A stretch of DNA of 64,000 bases from NCBI RefSeq assembly GCF_001458295.1, contig NZ_CYUD01000001.1, forward strand, positions 124,001 to 188,000, in the 5' to 3' direction. Every line of letters begins with the position of its first letter. Within the stretch, counting starts at the first letter, position 1. Below the pieces are notes generated by a model. That model searched no databases. It was not told the origin of the DNA and worked only from the letters and a program-made list of their open reading frames with translations. The position numbers and the translations under genes are program-made. Below, piece after piece: positions 34,381 to 42,545 of this stretch. Source of the stretch: Ruegeria denitrificans. GTDB taxonomy: Bacteria; Pseudomonadota; Alphaproteobacteria; Rhodobacterales; Rhodobacteraceae.

Positions 34381-35290
34381 TGAAACCGCAAAAGGCGTCT
34401 TTACCATCGCCGCCACCCCGTTTCTGCCGGACGGCGCGCTGGATTTCGACAGTATCGACCGGATGGTCGACGCCTATATCGAAAAGGGCGCCGACGGCCT
34501 GACAATCCTGGGCATGATGGGCGAGGCAGGCAAGCTGTCCGCCGAGGAATCCGTGGCGGTCGTTCGACGCGTCACCGCACGTTGCCAGGTGCCGGTGATC
34601 GTTGGGGTGTCAGCGTCCGGCTTTGCGGCGATAACGGCACTGAGCAACGAGGCAATGGAGGCCGGTGCAGACGGGGTGATGGTCGCCCCGCCAATGGGGC
34701 TCCAGACAGATGCGCAAATTACAAATTATTTCCACAGTGCCGCGGATGCGCTGGGCGATATCCCGTTTGTCCTGCAGGATTTTCCATTGGCGACCGGTGT
34801 TCAAATTTCGCCTTCGGTGATCCTTCGGATCGTCGAAGATTGCCCGACTTGCGTTATGCTCAAACACGAAGATTGGCCCGGCTTGGAAAAGATTAGCGCG
34901 CTTCGAAAAGCGTCCGACGCTTGCGGGCGCCGCATTTCTATCCTGTGTGGGAACGGCGGGATGTTTCTGCTGGAAGAAATGATCCGCGGCGCGGATGGCG
35001 CGATGACGGGATTTGGATACCCCGAAATGATGCGCCAGGTACTTGACGCCTTCCTCGCAGACAAGCTTGACCGCGCACGTGATATCTTTGATGCCTACAT
35101 GCCGATGATCCGGTATGAATCACAGCCCGGCATGGGGCTTGCTATCAGGAAGTATTCTCTGGCTCGCCAGGGGATTATCGCCCATCCGACGCTCCGCAAA
35201 CCGGGGGCAGGTCTGACCGCTGCGGCGATAACCGAAATCGATGTCCTTACCTTGCGTCAGGAAAAACGCCTGGCAGAACTTGGGCTCTAG
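34373..35290 (+). CDS. DapA-like dihydrodipicolinate synthase/N-acetylneuraminate lyase family protein
   Basis: Protein of 305 residues with the DapA TIM-barrel pattern: TIAATPFLPDGALDFDSIDR, LTILGMMGEAGKLSAEE, a Schiff-base Lys in VMLKHEDWPG near 163 and LCGNGGMFLLEE. The segment that normally has the catalytic Tyr (YNxP) reads FVLQDFPLATG, so that Tyr is missing, which points away from true DapA activity and toward an aldolase or dehydratase variant. ATG 34373 overlaps the racemase gene by eight bases and closes the hydantoin-type operon. The reaction is not assignable. Confidence 0.8.
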   Translation: MLDETAKGVFTIAATPFLPDGALDFDSIDRMVDAYIEKGADGLTILGMMGEAGKLSAEESVAVVRRVTARCQVPVIVGVSASGFAAITALSNEAMEAGADGVMVAPPMGLQTDAQITNYFHSAADALGDIPFVLQDFPLATGVQISPSVILRIVEDCPTCVMLKHEDWPGLEKISALRKASDACGRRISILCGNGGMFLLEEMIRGADGAMTGFGYPEMMRQVLDAFLADKLDRARDIFDAYMPMIRYESQPGMGLAIRKYSLARQGIIAHPTLRKPGAGLTAAAITEIDVLTLRQEKRLAELGL

Positions 35291-35825
35291 TGCGGAACTC
35301 AACGAAACCTTGGCGGGGATATAGTGGACGTGGGAAGTAGGCTGTCCGCAAAGCAGTAATATGTGCGCCGCGCAGCGAAGGTCAGCTGTCCGTCCCTCAG
35401 CGACCAATGCATCGCTTACCGTTTCAGTCGCCTTTGAGCTCAATGCGGACATTCAGTTAATAACGCCCAAGGTCTGCAATGCGGGACAAAGCCGCCCGAT
35501 GCTGGCGCAGCGAAAATCAAATCGATTGCTCGACAGTGTCACGGTATCGCCCGCGACGGCGCAGCACGATTTCTCGATACCGGACGTTCAAATCATGCAT
35601 ATAGGCCAAAACTTAATCAGGCCGTTCGCTTCGCTCGGATATAATGTCTCAAATGCGGAGCAAGCTGCCTTATGCTGCTGCGGAGACAATTGGCTTGTTG
35701 CGCCACCGTACCTTTGAACGACAAGCACCCGCCCAGCCAAATATTTTGAGCGAGCGCAGTTTCCGTCACGTTTTTTCAGTGTTACCTTCGCAGTACTGCC
35801 CATATTTGGAGGAGAGGGGCAAACC
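35291..35825. other. Intergenic region upstream of the adenylate cyclase
   Basis: No gene is visible. Fragments resembling the dispersed intergenic repeat occur around 35340-35460 (CTGTCCGCAAAGC, CTTTGAGCTCAATGCGGACAT), but too degenerate to delimit. The end of the region holds GGAGGAGAGGGGC, the ribosome site of the TTG-started cyclase. Confidence 0.45.
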
Positions 35826-38030
35826 TTGGAACGCAGGCTTGCCGCCATATTCGCCGCAGACGTAGTCGGTTTCAGCCGTATGATGGCCGAGGATGAGGTG
35901 GGCACCTTCGAACGTTTGACCACGGTGCGCCAAGACATCCTCACCCGTTTGATAGATGAAAAGAACGGGCGGATCGTCAAGCTTATCGGCGACGGACTGC
36001 TGGCCGAATTTGCAAGCGTTGTTGATGCCGTGGAGGCTGCGATCCAGATACAGGAGGCGGTTAAGGACAAAAACGACACCATTGATCCCCACCAGCGTAT
36101 CGAATTGCGGATCGGTATCAACCTGGGAGATCTGATCATCGATGGCGACGACATTTACGGAGACGGTGTTAACATTGCGGCGCGCCTGGAACCCCTAGCT
36201 ACGCCCGGAGGCATCTGCATCTCGCGCGAGGTTTACGAACACACGCGCGGCAAAGTCAGTAAGCCATTTGAATCTGCGGGTGTCCACCGGGTCAAAAACA
36301 TACCTGAGCCTCTCACGGTATTTCGGATGGCGGACCCGAATGGCTCGAAATACAATTCACTGTCTCACTTCAAAGTTCGACGCGCTGTCACGGCGGTGGC
36401 CGTAATAGCGATTCTTTCAGGTGCCGCTTTTATATTGCGTGATGGTATAGTTGCCCTTTTCGGCGGCGCTGAAAGTGAAATCATCGCGGCAGAGGACGGG
36501 CTGCCTTCTCTCATTGTGTTGCCCTTTGAAAACCTCGGGCTGCCAGACGCGGAACGCTACATCGCAGATGGGCTCACGGACGATCTGATTACAGATTTCT
36601 CGAAAGTCGCCGGGCTGATGGTGATCGGCAGCAACACTGCGTTTTCCTATCGGGACCGGACAATCGACAGCAGGGCCATCGGTCGCGAGTTGGGGGTGGG
36701 CTATGTTCTCGAAGGCAGCGTGCGCAGAGCGGGAACTCGGCTTTTGGTCAACGCGCGGCTGACAGATGTGAGCAGCGGGCAGACAGTATGGGCCGAGCGG
36801 TTGGAGCGAGACGAAGCTGATATTTTCTCCATGGAAGCTGGCCTGATAAACGAGATCATTGATCAACTTGGTGTGGATGTGAGTGTGTCCGAAAAGGAGC
36901 GGATCGAACGCCTACCTACAACGGATCTGGAAGCATATGACTTCTTTCTCAGAGCCGAAGAAGCCGCTCGCAGCGGCTTTCGGCCCGGGCTGCGCGAAGC
37001 GTTGAGCCTCTATTCGGACGCAACCGCAATCGACCCGACTTTTGCCAGGGCATTCGCGGCACAGGCCCGCACCGAGGCATTGATCATGCGCCGTAACTAT
37101 GACGATGTGCTGCCCTTTCCGGTCGCCCGGAAACGAGCCTACGAACATGCCGGTCGTGCCTTAGAAATTGATCCCGATGCGGCGATGCCTTTTGCCGTAT
37201 TAAGCGAGTTGCAGACTGTGGATCGAAGGTATGAGGAAGCGATGCGCTCGGCGCAGCTTTCTGTCGAGAAGGCCCCCGGTGAAGCATCTGCTTATCTTGC
37301 GCTGAGCTTTGCGCAAACTTTCTACGGCCGACATGAAGAGGCGATCGAGAATTTCGAAACGGCTCTGCGTCTCAACCCACTATTGCCGGGCTATGCACGT
37401 CAGATCGCAAGCTTGTCCTATATTCTGACAGGGCGTCCCCAACGTGCCGTCGAAATCCTTGAGGAGATAAAAGGCAATTCTCAAGGTATTGAGGACTACT
37501 TTAACATCCTCGCGGCCGCCTATGGAGAGGCTGGCCAGACGCAAAAGGCGCAAGCAACTGCAGACGAGGTGGCCGAATTTGCTCCGCATACTTCGGCGCA
37601 ACTCTACAAGGTCTTGTTTGCGCATTTTCGGAAGCAGGAAGAACTCGATCGGATCATTGATGCAATGTTGACTGCGGGCGTGCAGGAATGGCCCTTCGAC
37701 TTTCAACCTGGCGCTCGCGAAAAGCTATCTGCCGACGCGATTACCGCTCTGATCGACGGCAACGTATGGCAGGGAAACTTCGAAGGCCGCGGACCCGGCT
37801 TGATGCAGATTTCAGAGAACGGAAGTATGGCCTTGCGCGCATCCACATTGTTTGTCACTGGATCGGCATTTGTGAAAGATGACACATTGTGCTTACAACA
37901 ACCCGGTCTTTCGCTTGGTCGCCCGGCTTGTGGCATGGTCTACAAAAATGCCGAAGAAGAGGTCGGGGCGAGCGAGCCTTACAGCTACATCAACCCGCAT
38001 ATTCTGTTTCACTTTAGCCCTGGCGGATGA
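35826..38030 (+). CDS. Class III adenylate/guanylate cyclase with membrane segment, TolB-like domain and TPRs
   Basis: Protein of 734 residues. Residues 1-170 are a class III cyclase: FAADVVGFSRMM and LIGDGLLAEF supply metal-binding Asp residues, and YGDGVNIAARLEPLA is the adenine-binding side. A hydrophobic segment near 183-205 (AVTAVAVIAILSGAAFIL) anchors the protein, leaving a periplasmic TolB-like domain (SLIVLPFENLG, GLTDDLITDFSKV, RELGVGYVLEGSVRRAG) and about six TPR-like repeats. This layout is common in rhizobia and roseobacters, where the outer part is thought to sense a signal. The start is TTG at 35826, with GGAGGAGAGGGG before it. Confidence 0.85.
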   Translation: MERRLAAIFAADVVGFSRMMAEDEVGTFERLTTVRQDILTRLIDEKNGRIVKLIGDGLLAEFASVVDAVEAAIQIQEAVKDKNDTIDPHQRIELRIGINLGDLIIDGDDIYGDGVNIAARLEPLATPGGICISREVYEHTRGKVSKPFESAGVHRVKNIPEPLTVFRMADPNGSKYNSLSHFKVRRAVTAVAVIAILSGAAFILRDGIVALFGGAESEIIAAEDGLPSLIVLPFENLGLPDAERYIADGLTDDLITDFSKVAGLMVIGSNTAFSYRDRTIDSRAIGRELGVGYVLEGSVRRAGTRLLVNARLTDVSSGQTVWAERLERDEADIFSMEAGLINEIIDQLGVDVSVSEKERIERLPTTDLEAYDFFLRAEEAARSGFRPGLREALSLYSDATAIDPTFARAFAAQARTEALIMRRNYDDVLPFPVARKRAYEHAGRALEIDPDAAMPFAVLSELQTVDRRYEEAMRSAQLSVEKAPGEASAYLALSFAQTFYGRHEEAIENFETALRLNPLLPGYARQIASLSYILTGRPQRAVEILEEIKGNSQGIEDYFNILAAAYGEAGQTQKAQATADEVAEFAPHTSAQLYKVLFAHFRKQEELDRIIDAMLTAGVQEWPFDFQPGAREKLSADAITALIDGNVWQGNFEGRGPGLMQISENGSMALRASTLFVTGSAFVKDDTLCLQQPGLSLGRPACGMVYKNAEEEVGASEPYSYINPHILFHFSPGG

Positions 38031-38049
38031 CCATCATCCGAGGTGCGCG

Positions 38050-38529
38050 TCAGTTAGAGTAATCCTTGGCTGCCAGCGGCTTGGTCTTCTCCCAATTCGC
38101 ATCCGCCTTGGCGATCACCGCTTCCCCTTCTGGGTGGTCAAGCATTTCTGCTCCGGTCGGGTCCGATATAAAGTAAAGCTTCCCATCGATGATCCGCCAG
38201 GAATTTACTGGGTCGATGTTTTCGGACGCGTTGGCCCCAAGGCCGACACCCAATGTGCAATACCCGCCGTATTGCGGAGCGTATTTGGTTGGGTCAGACT
38301 TAAACAGTTCGCGGTTCTCTGCGCTGTTGAAGTGCCATGGCGTGCCAAGCCAATCATATGCGAACTCACTTGATCCCTTTACCGCACGGCTTTCGGTGAA
38401 ATAGGCAACAGTATCATAACCCTTGATTGCAACATCGCCGAAAGGCCCAGTGTTGATGGGCTCATCCGCCAGCGCATTCGTGGTCATGCCTGCAATAAAC
38501 AGCCCGCTCATCAGAAGTCGAAAGTTCAT
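38050..38529 (-). CDS. Secreted YHS domain protein
   Basis: Protein of 159 residues with a signal peptide (MNFRLLMSGLFIAGMTTNAL then ADEP). IKGYDTVAYFTESRAVKGSS, YDWLGTPWHFNSAENRELF and KYAPQYGGYCTLGVGLG are the YHS pattern, with a Cys in GGYCT, thought to bind metal. It is convergent with the cyclase gene and downstream of the secreted ankyrin gene, 14 bases away, so the two are one operon. AGGTAAGG precedes ATG 38529. Related proteins occur in copper- or oxidant-related operons; the role here is open. Confidence 0.82.
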   Translation of the reverse strand: MNFRLLMSGLFIAGMTTNALADEPINTGPFGDVAIKGYDTVAYFTESRAVKGSSEFAYDWLGTPWHFNSAENRELFKSDPTKYAPQYGGYCTLGVGLGANASENIDPVNSWRIIDGKLYFISDPTGAEMLDHPEGEAVIAKADANWEKTKPLAAKDYSN

Positions 38530-38543
38530 TTTTTGACCTTACC

Positions 38544-39137
38544 TCATGTGCCTGCCTCCAAACACAGGCGGTGAAATTCCGGGCCGAAGGCATCTGGCGG
38601 GGGGCAAGTGGCTCCGTTCTGCTTCAGCAGCCCAACGATATCATAGTGTTTACGGAACATCGTTCGGATTAGAACCGAAAAGCCATCGTTATCGAGTGTC
38701 ACAATATCCGCACCGTTGTCGAGCAGTAGCTCGATCATCTCGATATGACCCTCATCGGCCGCCATGAAGATGGGTGACTTTTCGGCCCTGTTGACGCGTC
38801 CATTCACGTCTGCGCCTTTGGCGAGAAGCAGCTGCGCTGTTTCAATCTTACCGCCGAAGGCAGCCGCGTGAAGTGGAGTGAAACCGCTGTGGTTACGCGC
38901 CATCACGTCAGCCCCTGCTTCGATCAGAGCCGCAGCGGTTTCGGTGTTTCCAGCCAACGCAGCAGCAATCAAGGGCGTAGCCTTGTTCGGCCCCCGCTCA
39001 TCAACCGAGGTACCGCTTTCCAACAGAGCCTTAACGGTCGCTGTATCACCCTGCTTTGCAGCATCGAATAACTGACCTGCTTGAGCGGGCCCAAGTATAA
39101 AGAATGCCGTTGTAAAGATGGCAATAATCCAACGCAT
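38544..39137 (-). CDS. Secreted ankyrin-repeat protein
   Basis: Protein of 197 residues: signal peptide (residues 1-20, IIAIFTTAFFILGPAQA) then four to five ankyrin repeats, for example KATPLIAAALAGNTETAAAL, SGFTPLHAAAFGGKIETAQL and SPIFMAADEGHIEMIEL. The C-terminus has two Cys (GATCPPP, RLCLEAG) that may form a disulfide in the periplasm. Ankyrin repeats bind other proteins. It is the first gene of a two-gene operon with the YHS protein, suggesting the pair interact in the periplasm. Confidence 0.85.
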   Translation of the reverse strand: MRWIIAIFTTAFFILGPAQAGQLFDAAKQGDTATVKALLESGTSVDERGPNKATPLIAAALAGNTETAAALIEAGADVMARNHSGFTPLHAAAFGGKIETAQLLLAKGADVNGRVNRAEKSPIFMAADEGHIEMIELLLDNGADIVTLDNDGFSVLIRTMFRKHYDIVGLLKQNGATCPPPDAFGPEFHRLCLEAGT

Positions 39138-39509
39138 GGATCTACCTCCCCTGTTTGAAGTCTACAATGAGCCGCTGTTGCGCGCAACGACGGCTTATTC
39201 GCTGCGGTGTTGAAGACGGTTTCGATGGAGTGGGTTTAGTCCATGCAGCGGCCCCAGAGACAACGAGTGTTTTGTCCGCGACGGAGCGTAGTGCCTCCGA
39301 ATTTCGCCGCAGCCAGCATGAATGTCCGGTCTTTAATCTGCGCCGCGACGCTCCGGTTAACGAGAAGTAATGCTGCAGCGGCGAGATTTACTGGTCGAGA
39401 AGGTCTGCTTTGGGCTCACACCGGTCATTCGACGAGTTCAGATGAACGACCGAAGTGCGGACGAACCGGCCATTTGGGTCAGCCAGTGTCGCGGCTTTGA
39501 GAAACCTCT
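39138..39509. other. Intergenic region with one dispersed repeat copy
   Basis: The 372 bases between the divergent ankyrin and desuccinylase-like genes contain no gene. Copy B of the 59-bp repeat lies at 39404-39462; promoters for both directions are expected but not clear. Confidence 0.5.
39404..39462. repeat. Dispersed 59-bp intergenic repeat, copy B
   Basis: Begins TCTGCTTTGGGCTC, has GGTCATTCG in the middle and ends CGACCGAAGTGCGGAC; alignable over its whole length with copy A at 22143-22201, which lies outside the island. Confidence 0.5.
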
Positions 39510-40526
39510 ATGGGTTTTACACAGGTGCGTTTAGTGTCCCATTCGATGGAGATTGAAAATCTAACACTGGATGCAGATACACCTGGCCAGAAATATGTCT
39601 TGGACGTTTTTCGCTTTCATGGTTCCGGAAGTGGCCCTGCGGTCTATGTTCAGGGTGGTCTGCATTCGCTCGAAATGCCAGGCACTGTGGCGATAGACCG
39701 TCTTATCCCGCGTTTAGCGGCGGCTGAAGCTGAAGGGCGCGTGGCTGGCGACATTACATTGGTCCCTCACGCAAATCCGGTCGGATTGACCCAAGTGGTG
39801 TTCGGTCAACCGCTGGGTCGATTTGATGCGAATACCCGCGTCAACTTTAACAGGTCGTTCCCGCCCAAATCCGCGAGCGGTTTGGAGACCAAACCTGCAT
39901 CTGAGCGTTTGAAGGCAACTCTTCTAAAGTTGGCTGAACAAGCGGAAGTCGTGCTTGATCTACATTGCGACGATGACGGCCCAGTCTATTTGTACGTTTC
40001 TGAGCGGCAGTTGGAGGAAGGACGCCGTCTTGGCCGGTCGATGGGGGCCCAGGTTATTCTAACCGACGCCAGCGACGATCCAATTTCATTCGACTTGGCT
40101 GTAGGAGAGCGTTGGGCTGCTGACAACAGAAATGAGCGATTTGCTGCGACCGTTGAATTGCGCGGTATGATCGATGTAACTCCGGAATTTGCCGAACAAG
40201 ATGCCAACGGCCTTTACCATTATCTGGTGAGCATAGGGACCGTCGACGATACGCTCCCTGCCAGTTCCGAGGTAGATCCAATCATAGGCGACGTTGATGC
40301 AGCCGAACTTCTTGCAACGCCGTCATCCGGTGCTGTTCTTTATGATGTTGAAGTTTGTGATTGGGTGAAGTCAGGTCAACGTTTGGCCGTCGTCGTGTCG
40401 AAACCCGGTGCAGCACATCAAGAGATTATTTCTCCGTTTGACGGTCAGGTTATGACACGCCGGGAAGTGCGCTTTGTCCGAAAAGGCGATGACGTCATCA
40501 AAGTGCTGCGGCACCCTCTGCCATAG
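39510..40526 (+). CDS. Succinylglutamate desuccinylase/aspartoacylase family zinc hydrolase
   Basis: Protein of 338 residues. Zinc ligands appear as H-x-x-E in YVQGGLHSLEMPG near 48-60 and His in VVLDLHCDDDGPV near 149; LVPHANPVGL and RVNFNRSFP are typical of the M14-like AstE/AspA hydrolases. A beta-barrel C-terminal domain follows (SPFDGQVMTRREVRFVRKGD). These enzymes cleave N-acyl amino acids. It is a single gene with no obvious partner. The ribosome site before ATG 39510 is weak. The substrate is unknown. Confidence 0.85.
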   Translation: MGFTQVRLVSHSMEIENLTLDADTPGQKYVLDVFRFHGSGSGPAVYVQGGLHSLEMPGTVAIDRLIPRLAAAEAEGRVAGDITLVPHANPVGLTQVVFGQPLGRFDANTRVNFNRSFPPKSASGLETKPASERLKATLLKLAEQAEVVLDLHCDDDGPVYLYVSERQLEEGRRLGRSMGAQVILTDASDDPISFDLAVGERWAADNRNERFAATVELRGMIDVTPEFAEQDANGLYHYLVSIGTVDDTLPASSEVDPIIGDVDAAELLATPSSGAVLYDVEVCDWVKSGQRLAVVVSKPGAAHQEIISPFDGQVMTRREVRFVRKGDDVIKVLRHPLP

Positions 40527-40551
40527 AAATCCAAAAAATTACGAGTAACTA

Positions 40552-41193
40552 CTAGTAAAGATTCTCCTCGGCGTCTTCTTTGCACCCGTCCGCAATCTCT
40601 TTGACGGTCTCGGGCATCGCGCCGTGAACCTTCAACATCTCTGCAAGGGTGGGGACATTGGAGGTGTCGGGCCAATCCTGCGATTGCCAGACCTTTCCGC
40701 GGATGAACGCCTTTGGGCAATGACATAAAACCCTTTCGACATGGACGAGTAGGATCAGATCCGAGGGCCGCCCGTTGACCGAAAGTTGTTGCCCCAATTT
40801 GATGTCCCTGACGACAGCTCCTTTGCCGCTCACGCGGAGAGTGTCGCGATGCCCGGGAATCATGAACAATATGCCGACATTCGGGTTCCCGAAGATATTC
40901 TCAAAGGTATCCATCCGATTGTTCCCAGGTCGATCGGGAATTGCGATGAGATTCTTGTCAATGACGTTTACGAACCCCGCAGGGTCGCCGCGAGGCGTAA
41001 CATCCAAAACTCCGTCATTACGCGTCGTCGACAAGATCGCTAATGAGGATGATGCGATGAAACGTCCGGCCAGTTCATCGATGTGGTCTATTACCTTGTT
41101 GTCTACCCAGTGATCGTACGGCTTTTCCGTTCCTCGCAGCTCAAGCGGTGATTTCAAATGATTGTCAACGCTTCGTCCAAAAACATGATCCAT
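40552..41193 (-). CDS. Pyridoxamine 5'-phosphate oxidase-like FMN protein (MSMEG_1061 type)
   Basis: Protein of 213 residues from ATG 41193 (GGAG nine bases upstream; ATG 41208 lacks a site). FIASSSLAILSTTRNDG and DVTPRGDPAGFVNVID start the split-barrel flavin fold, LAIPDRPGNNRMDTFENI resembles the FMN-binding loop, and VGILFMIPGHRDTLRVSG and ILLVHVERVLCHCPKAFIR are conserved in the PPOX family subgroup that reduces or binds varied small molecules. It is convergent with the desuccinylase-like gene. The substrate is unknown. Confidence 0.83.
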   Translation of the reverse strand: MDHVFGRSVDNHLKSPLELRGTEKPYDHWVDNKVIDHIDELAGRFIASSSLAILSTTRNDGVLDVTPRGDPAGFVNVIDKNLIAIPDRPGNNRMDTFENIFGNPNVGILFMIPGHRDTLRVSGKGAVVRDIKLGQQLSVNGRPSDLILLVHVERVLCHCPKAFIRGKVWQSQDWPDTSNVPTLAEMLKVHGAMPETVKEIADGCKEDAEENLY

Positions 41194-41267
41194 AAGGTCA
41201 ATCTCCATACAACCACGGCAACGTTACCACATGGAGCTTGGACCAAAAGAAGGCGCAGAAACGTAAG

Positions 41268-41327
41268 TCTGCTTCGGGCTCGAAGCAGACGTTCACGGCA
41301 CACTGTTCGAACGACCGCTCTGCGGAC
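41268..41327. repeat. Dispersed 60-bp intergenic repeat, copy C
   Basis: Begins TCTGCTTCGGGCTC and ends CGACCGCTCTGCGGAC, with the same outer blocks as copies A and B but a diverged middle. Further very degenerate traces are visible around 42340-42430. Confidence 0.45.
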
Positions 41328-41476
41328 AAAATGAGCTTTCACTGCGCTTGTCCAAATGGCCGCTGTTTTTGGATCGCGTTGAGCCCGGTGCCCTCGTCCG
41401 CTAGGGGCTCGCATATAGCGTCGCAGCACTATCGGTGCTGCTGATGTCGAGTTATGGCAGCTTCAATTCTTTGTAC

Positions 41477-42220
41477 TTATTTCAGTTCTAATTCTTTGTT
41501 GATCTCAGTATCCTCGCCAAAAATAGGATAAAATAAAACGTATTTATTATACAGAAATAAGTTCGCAAAAGCATGGACAATTAAGTCTAAAAATAACTTT
41601 GCAACAATGAGCATTCCACCAATAAGCATTGCAAAATCAACAACATCAGTTTCTATACCCACGCCACTCGATAGAAAGGCCGGAATATCGGTAAAGCTGT
41701 ATAAAAGGGATTCAATGATCGATTTAGCATCATCGCCAACCAAGTAAAATTTTGAAAATTCAAGAATCGAGAATGCAAATAGAAAAAACACCCAAAGCGG
41801 TTGTTGACGCATTTTCTCCAATTCCTCTTCGGCCATTTTAAATTGCTCAAGTTTGCCTTCGTAGTAAATTTGTTTAGCCATTTCACGCATTCTTGGCATT
41901 CTATACTTGCACCTATGTATGTTTTTGTTTCCAAGCTCACTTAGCAGTAGGATAGCAGCGCGAACAGCAACATTAGAGAGTGCCAATAATAACATAGTCG
42001 AAAGCAAAGAAAGGCTAATTACGAATATGGACAGAAGGGCGAACACCGCGCACAAGCCGAAGAAATTATTTGAAATGTACTCAAAAGAATTCACAGTGAA
42101 AATATTCTTGCCATTCATTTGTGAATGAACATCACCTACTGTCATCACTGTTGCTAGTATCAATAGCTTGACCCAAATACTCGCGGTTTGAACGCCGGTA
42201 AGTTCTAATAGCTTGTCCAT
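41477..42220 (-). CDS. AT-rich membrane protein of unknown function (247 aa)
   Basis: From ATG 42220, preceded by AAGGAG with six-base spacing. Four hydrophobic segments are visible: VKLLILATVMTVG near 16, FFGLCAVFALLSIFVISLSL near 53, PLWVFFLFAFSILEF near 139 and FAMLIGGMLIVAKLFLDLIV near 197. A charged helical stretch (GKLEQFKMAEEELEKM) lies between the second and third. Codon use is far more AT-rich than in neighbours, pointing to foreign origin. No family is recognised. It lies beside the HNH-HIT gene in the right arm of the island; an effector role is possible but unsupported. Confidence 0.65.
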   Translation of the reverse strand: MDKLLELTGVQTASIWVKLLILATVMTVGDVHSQMNGKNIFTVNSFEYISNNFFGLCAVFALLSIFVISLSLLSTMLLLALSNVAVRAAILLLSELGNKNIHRCKYRMPRMREMAKQIYYEGKLEQFKMAEEELEKMRQQPLWVFFLFAFSILEFSKFYLVGDDAKSIIESLLYSFTDIPAFLSSGVGIETDVVDFAMLIGGMLIVAKLFLDLIVHAFANLFLYNKYVLFYPIFGEDTEINKELELK

Positions 42221-42545
42221 GGAGCACTCCTTGCTCAGAGATGGTACCAGCTCCAGCCTTTCGAAAAAGTGCTGAAAGCTCGGCGACGCCAACGATTCTT
42301 CGCGGGAAGCCTAGCTAAGATTGCGGAATCCCGCTGAAAGCTGACTTTGGCTCGTTGCACAATATTTGTCTGTGTGGGCTCCGAGCTACCGTTCGCTGCA
42401 GGTTTCTCCAACGTCCGCTTTGAGCGGCTGCTGGGAATAAACTGTATCGAAGGTCGCGGTAGGCAGGTAGTCGTTATCGATAAGCGGAAAGACACAGCCA
42501 CTTAGCCGTTTGCGAGCAGCGGTCGCGTCGCTAATGTGGCGGGCA
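42221..42545. other. Divergent intergenic region with degraded repeat traces
   Basis: Lies between the AT-rich membrane protein and the HNH-HIT gene. Fragments of the intergenic repeat family (CGTCCGCTTTGAGC near 42411) are present but rearranged. No gene is seen. Confidence 0.4.

Noticed and set aside
34373..35290. Authentic lysine-pathway dihydrodipicolinate synthase (dapA)
   Set aside because: The catalytic Tyr segment is replaced (FVLQDFP), and the gene is embedded in a hydantoin-type operon on a mobile element.
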